Of a stretch of 63,823 nucleotides of DNA, positions 60,568 through 63,823 are shown in pieces. Numbering within the stretch: the stretch's first letter is position 1; the number at the start of each line of letters is the position of its first letter. Source of the stretch: CAZRRV01 sp045660865 (GTDB lineage Bacteria; Bacillota; Clostridia; Oscillospirales; Acutalibacteraceae); assembly GCA_045660865.1 (NCBI GenBank), contig JAZREP010000015.1:1-63823 (forward strand). The letters are read 5' to 3'. Below the pieces are notes generated by a model that saw only the letters and a list, made by a program, of their open reading frames with translations, did no database searches and was not told the origin of the DNA. The position numbers were made by a program, and so were the translations under genes.

Positions 60568-61800
60568 ATGATAAACATTGCAATAATGGGACACGGAGTT
60601 GTGGGTTCCGGTGTGGCAGAAATTCTGCTTAACAACCAACAAAATATTGCCAGCAAAACAAAAAATGACATAAATATCAAATACATTCTTGATTTGCGCG
60701 ATTTTGAGGGTTTGTCTTACAGTAACAAATTCATAAAGGACTTTAATATTATATTAAAGGACGATACTATAAAGGTTGTAGCAGAGGTTATGGGCGGAAT
60801 AAATCCTGCCTATGAATACGTAAAGCAATGCTTACTTGCTAAAAAGAGCGTTGTAACCTCCAACAAGGAGCTTGTTGCTGCTAAGGGCGCAGAATTATTG
60901 GCATTGGCTGAGGAAAACAACGTTAATTTCCTGTTTGAAGCAAGTGTTGGCGGCGGTATTCCTGTACTCAGACCGATGGCTCAATGCTTGGCAGCTAACA
61001 ATTTGCTTGAGGTTACAGGTATACTTAACGGCACCACTAATTTCATCATGACTAAAATGATTAAGGAAAATATGTCCTTTGATGATGCATTAGCTTTGGC
61101 GCAGAAATTAGGATACGCAGAGCGTGACCCGTCTGCCGATGTTGACGGACACGATGCTTGCCGCAAGATTTGTATTCTGGCTTCCCTAGCTTTCGGCAAA
61201 CACGTTTATCCCGAGCAGGTTTTCACCGAAGGCATATCAAACATTACCCGTACTGATGTGGCTTATGCAACAGCTTGTAACAAAGTAATAAAGCTTATAG
61301 GCCATGCAAAATCCACCGATGACGGCAAAATATTTGCAACCGTTTATCCTGCGCTTATAGATAAAGAACATCCCCTTGCCGGAGTAGAGGATGTTTTTAA
61401 CGCAATATTTATTACAGGTGACTATATCGGTGATGTAATGTTCTACGGACGAGGAGCAGGAAAATCACCTACCGCAAGTGCAGTAGTTGCCGATATTATG
61501 GATTGCGTAAAGCATTTAAAGGCACGCAAATATTTGAAATGGGAAAACGGAAACGAAGATTATGTTGCCGATATGATGGAGGCAGAGGTTCAGCTGTTTG
61601 TACGAGCCTATTCTCGTGATAAAGCAGTTGCAATCAGCGAAGCCGAAAAAATATTTGATAATATGCAAATAATAACTAAAAATGATGAAAATCCGGACGA
61701 ATTTGCCTTTATTACACCTAAAAACACCGAAAAGGCGTTGCGTCGTGGTTTAGCTTCTCTCTCAAAATGTGAGGTTGAGGCAGTAATTCATTTGATATAA
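60568..61800 (+). CDS. hom: Homoserine dehydrogenase
   Basis: 410 aa, AAAGGAG upstream of ATG. The NAD(P) motif is IMGHGVVGSGVAEIL. The catalytic domain shows TSNKELVAAKG, FEASVGGGIPVLRPM, LNGTTNFIMTKM and AERDPSADVDGHDACRK. The C-terminal 80 residues are a regulatory ACT-like domain. It converts aspartate semialdehyde to homoserine for threonine and methionine. 16 bp before the aspartokinase gene. Confidence 0.97.
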   Translation: MINIAIMGHGVVGSGVAEILLNNQQNIASKTKNDINIKYILDLRDFEGLSYSNKFIKDFNIILKDDTIKVVAEVMGGINPAYEYVKQCLLAKKSVVTSNKELVAAKGAELLALAEENNVNFLFEASVGGGIPVLRPMAQCLAANNLLEVTGILNGTTNFIMTKMIKENMSFDDALALAQKLGYAERDPSADVDGHDACRKICILASLAFGKHVYPEQVFTEGISNITRTDVAYATACNKVIKLIGHAKSTDDGKIFATVYPALIDKEHPLAGVEDVFNAIFITGDYIGDVMFYGRGAGKSPTASAVVADIMDCVKHLKARKYLKWENGNEDYVADMMEAEVQLFVRAYSRDKAVAISEAEKIFDNMQIITKNDENPDEFAFITPKNTEKALRRGLASLSKCEVEAVIHLI

Positions 61801-61816
61801 TTGAAGGAGTATTTTT

Positions 61817-63028
61817 ATGGCACTTATTGTAAAGAAGTTTGGCGGCAGCTCGGTTGCAAATGCAGAGCGAGTTATGAATGTCGCAAGAATTATAGTCTCG
61901 GACTATGAAAAAGGAAATGATGTAGTAACTGTTGTTTCTGCACAGGGTGACACCACCGACGATTTAATTGAAAAAGCTAAGGAAATCAATCCTGAAGGCG
62001 CTTCAAAGCGTGAAATGGATATGCTGCTTTCAGCAGGTGAACAAATTTCTATCGCACTGCTTGCTATGGCTATTGAAAAGCTGGGAGCACCTGTAGTTTC
62101 GTTGCTTGGCTGGCAAGCCGGTTTTGAAACTAATACCACCTACTCTTCCGCACGTATCAAGCGCATCAACACAGAGCGCCTGAAAGCTGAATTGGATGAG
62201 CATAAAATCATTATCGTTGCAGGCTTCCAGGGAGTAGACAAAAGAGACAATGTCACAACCTTAGGTCGAGGCGGTTCTGATACCAGTGCAGTTGCTATTG
62301 CCGCTGCCATGGGCGCTGATTTGTGCCAAATTTACACCGATGTTGACGGTGTATACACCGCAGACCCCCGCAAGGTAGACTCCGCAAAGAAAATGCAAGA
62401 AATCACCTACGATGAAATGTTAGAGCTTGCCACACTCGGAGCGCAAGTATTAAATAACCGTTCAGTAGAGATGGCAAAAAAATATAACGTTGAGATGGAA
62501 GTTCTGTCCAGCTTAAAACCCGAAATAAAAGGAACTATTGTTAAGGAGACTTGTAAAATGGAAAAAATGCTTATAAAAGGCGTAGCCTGTGATAAAAATG
62601 TACTTAGTGTGTCAATCATCGGTTTAGAGGACACTCCCGGCATGGCCTTTAAAATTTTCAATCAATTAAGCCGTAAAAAGGTTAATGTTGATATTATTCT
62701 GCAATCGGTTGGCCGTGACGGCACAAAAGATATTACCTTCACCGTTCCTGCTGATATGAAAAAGGATACATTGGCTGCTATCAAAGAGATGGAAGAAAAT
62801 CTTAGTTTCCAAGATGTTGTTTTAGATGAAAACGTTGCTAAGGTTTCAATTGTCGGCGCAGGTATGGAAACACACCCCGGCGTTGCTTCCAAAATGTTTG
62901 AAGCTCTTGCAGATGCAAAAATCAATATTCGTATGATTTCGACCAGCGAAATTAAAATTTCCGTTTTGATTGATGAAAACTCTGCAGACCGTGCCGTAAA
63001 TTACGTACACAACGCATTTATCGACTAA
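61817..63028 (+). CDS. lysC: Aspartate kinase
   Basis: 403 aa, AAGGAG upstream of ATG. The kinase domain (1-240) opens VKKFGGSSVANAERV and contains TLGRGGSDTSAVAIAAAMGA and YTDVDGVYTADPR. Two ACT domains follow (about 262-330 and 340-400) for lysine/threonine feedback. It phosphorylates aspartate, the first step to lysine, threonine, methionine and diaminopimelate. A Shine-Dalgarno and ATG inside the gene (62543-62560) probably give a second, ACT-only product. Ended by a strong terminator. Confidence 0.97.
   Translation: MALIVKKFGGSSVANAERVMNVARIIVSDYEKGNDVVTVVSAQGDTTDDLIEKAKEINPEGASKREMDMLLSAGEQISIALLAMAIEKLGAPVVSLLGWQAGFETNTTYSSARIKRINTERLKAELDEHKIIIVAGFQGVDKRDNVTTLGRGGSDTSAVAIAAAMGADLCQIYTDVDGVYTADPRKVDSAKKMQEITYDEMLELATLGAQVLNNRSVEMAKKYNVEMEVLSSLKPEIKGTIVKETCKMEKMLIKGVACDKNVLSVSIIGLEDTPGMAFKIFNQLSRKKVNVDIILQSVGRDGTKDITFTVPADMKKDTLAAIKEMEENLSFQDVVLDENVAKVSIVGAGMETHPGVASKMFEALADAKINIRMISTSEIKISVLIDENSADRAVNYVHNAFID
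62558..63028 (+). CDS. Probable internal translation product: aspartokinase regulatory (beta) subunit
   Basis: AAGGAG at 62543-62548 and an ATG nine bases later are in frame inside lysC. Translation would give 156 aa (MEKMLIKGVACDKN start) consisting only of the two ACT domains. This is the arrangement known for B. subtilis aspartokinase II and corynebacterial aspartokinase, where alpha and in-frame beta subunits form a heterotetramer. Seen directly: site and start. Inferred: use in vivo. Confidence 0.7.
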   Translation: MEKMLIKGVACDKNVLSVSIIGLEDTPGMAFKIFNQLSRKKVNVDIILQSVGRDGTKDITFTVPADMKKDTLAAIKEMEENLSFQDVVLDENVAKVSIVGAGMETHPGVASKMFEALADAKINIRMISTSEIKISVLIDENSADRAVNYVHNAFID

Positions 63029-63064
63029 ATTAAAAACCCCCGATATTTCGGGGGTTTTTAATTT
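63027..63064. terminator. Terminator after lysC, shared with the convergent glycosylase gene
   Basis: Stem AAATTAAAAACCCCCGA/TCGGGGGTTTTTAATTT with a short loop. A and T tracts on either side make it bidirectional. Confidence 0.95.
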
Positions 63065-63548
63065 AGTTTATATACGTCTCAACAATTTTCCACGCCTCAA
63101 TGAGTTTATCCAAGCTCCAACCGGCATTAGCCGGTGAGGTTGAGGGCAAGCAAACAGCCTCTCTTCCAATCTTATCTCTAATATATTTGTTATAATATTT
63201 TTCGGCTGTTTTACCGTTAACAAAAATTTGTTTAATATTGGCGTTTTTTAAAATCACCGTAAGGTCATTTGCAACAACATTTTTTATTGAACTGTCAGAA
63301 CTACCCGTAATATCACAAGAGGCTATCACATCCCATAAGGCGATGTGATTTGTGTGCACAAGGCCCTTTTTTTCTTCAATAGTTCTGGGTGTACAAGTAT
63401 CCATAACGGCAGATATAACTTTCCAAAATCTATTCTGCGGATGACCGTAGAAAAACATTTGCTCACGTGATTTTACAGATGGGAAACTGCCAAGGATAAG
63501 CACTTTTGAGTTTTCATCATACAAAGGCGGAATTGGGTGTCTCGGCAT
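63063..63548 (-). CDS. Mug/UDG-superfamily DNA-deoxyinosine glycosylase
   Basis: 161 aa from the ATG at 63548; AGGAGG lies 13 bases upstream, a long spacing, and an in-frame TTG at 63575 precedes it. The motifs VLILGSFPSVKSREQMFFYG (first part catalytic loop) and HPQNRFWKVI, plus LPSTSPANAGWS, fit the family of hypoxanthine/uracil-DNA glycosylases. It removes deaminated bases, starting base-excision repair. Stand-alone, convergent with lysC. Confidence 0.9.
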   Translation of the reverse strand: MPRHPIPPLYDENSKVLILGSFPSVKSREQMFFYGHPQNRFWKVISAVMDTCTPRTIEEKKGLVHTNHIALWDVIASCDITGSSDSSIKNVVANDLTVILKNANIKQIFVNGKTAEKYYNKYIRDKIGREAVCLPSTSPANAGWSLDKLIEAWKIVETYIN

Positions 63549-63659
63549 ACTTATTTGCCATCCTCCTGTTTTCAAATATTTTTTTAATTATAGCACGACT
63601 TGTATTTCTAATCAACTTATAGAGGCAGAAGGATAGGTTGCCATCCCTATTACACAGAC

Positions 63660-63698
63660 AAAAAAAGACAACGCACCAAAAGGTGTGTTGTCTTTTTT
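63660..63698. terminator. Bidirectional terminator at the right edge
   Basis: AGACAACGCACC/GGTGTGTTGTCT stem (63666-63677 with 63682-63693), one G-T pair, loop AAAA, with A and T runs outside. It probably ends a leftward gene entering from the right. Confidence 0.85.
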
Positions 63699-63779
63699 GG
63701 AAAGGGACTACGAATTCGATGCCTTTTGAATTTTCAAGCTATGTGTTCGAACCCCTACATATTTTGTGGTTTGCAATTT

Positions 63780-63823
63780 TTAATCATAAAATTGATTATA
63801 CAAATCATTTCCTTTATCTACTG
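63780..63823 (-). CDS. Possible C-terminal codons of a leftward gene beyond the window
   Basis: The last 44 bases are open in one minus frame and end in TAA at 63780-63782 (reading VDKGNDLYNQFYD). The terminator 80 bp further left fits a gene end. Too short to name or to be sure it is coding. Between them, 63703-63779 is AT-rich with a small TATGT/ACATA dyad and no recognised feature. Confidence 0.3.
   Translation of the reverse strand, partial: VDKGNDLYNQFYD

Noticed and set aside
63738..63762. tRNA-like TTCGAAC sequence near the right end
   Set aside because: The flanking bases cannot form a five-pair T stem on either strand, and there is no anticodon arm or acceptor stem.

Overview
The window looks like chromosomal DNA of an anaerobic, endospore-forming Firmicute of class Clostridia, most likely an Oscillospiraceae/Ruminococcaceae-type gut or rumen bacterium. 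This is an inference from gene content: spoIIP and gpr (sporulation), a CIRCE-controlled hrcA-grpE-dnaK-dnaJ operon, lon-ysxC, rpmH-rnpA-yidD-yidC-jag, cdaA-cdaR, a cohesin/dockerin operon, a GGGtGRT/Fe-S scaffold pair and AT-rich spacers. No rRNA, tRNA, CRISPR array, intact insertion sequence or prophage was seen. Several genes appear to use TTG or GTG starts, each judged from its Shine-Dalgarno position.

Layout. 1-3611 (minus): three-gene surface-protein operon with cohesin-like, cadherin-like and dockerin modules. 3694-3971: a structured inverted-repeat element whose right end supplies the stop codon of pgmB. 3968-6833 (minus): GH65 disaccharide phosphorylase and beta-phosphoglucomutase. 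6990-11082 (minus): small exopolysaccharide regulatory cluster (Wzz-like adaptor, tyrosine kinase, PHP phosphatase, CapD-like dehydratase) without glycosyltransferases. 11334-23146: housekeeping and sporulation genes (yebC, lon, ysxC, lysA, spoIIP, gpr, metG, tatD family). 23173-30014: pgeF, a ComEC-like lipoprotein, ferredoxin, Nudix hydrolase, M14 peptidase, mnmG, mnmE. 30101-34682 (minus): heat-shock operon. 34782-36627: DUF4363/DUF421 pair and a small SLOG/HTH divergent pair. 36699-42653: iron alcohol dehydrogenase, GGGtGRT/Fe-S scaffold pair, flavin reductase, split TSUP transporter, nucleotidyltransferase and DUF436 gene.

42632-47766 is the most notable region. It holds a type II NADH dehydrogenase with a membrane C-terminus, a NusG_II protein (EetA type), a Gx-transporter protein (EetB type), a polyprenyl diphosphate synthase, an ApbE flavin transferase and an FMN-binding lipoprotein. 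Together these match the flavin-based extracellular electron transfer (FLEET) locus known from Listeria, in a compact and rearranged form. Electrons would pass from cytosolic NADH through a membrane quinone to a covalently flavinylated surface lipoprotein and on to extracellular acceptors.

47938-50500 (plus): the rpmH-rnpA-yidD-yidC-jag ribosome/membrane-insertion cluster, without dnaA next to it. 50592-59896: a small orphan gene, then a long leftward series (cdaA, cdaR, small membrane protein, recD2, comF, mreB-like, aldo/keto reductase) and a cysteine desulfurase/DUF3343 pair. 60127-63028 (plus): ACT regulator-like protein, homoserine dehydrogenase and aspartokinase, the last with a likely internal start for a separate regulatory subunit. 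63063-63548 (minus): a Mug-family DNA glycosylase. The final 250 bp hold a terminator and possibly the last codons of another leftward gene.
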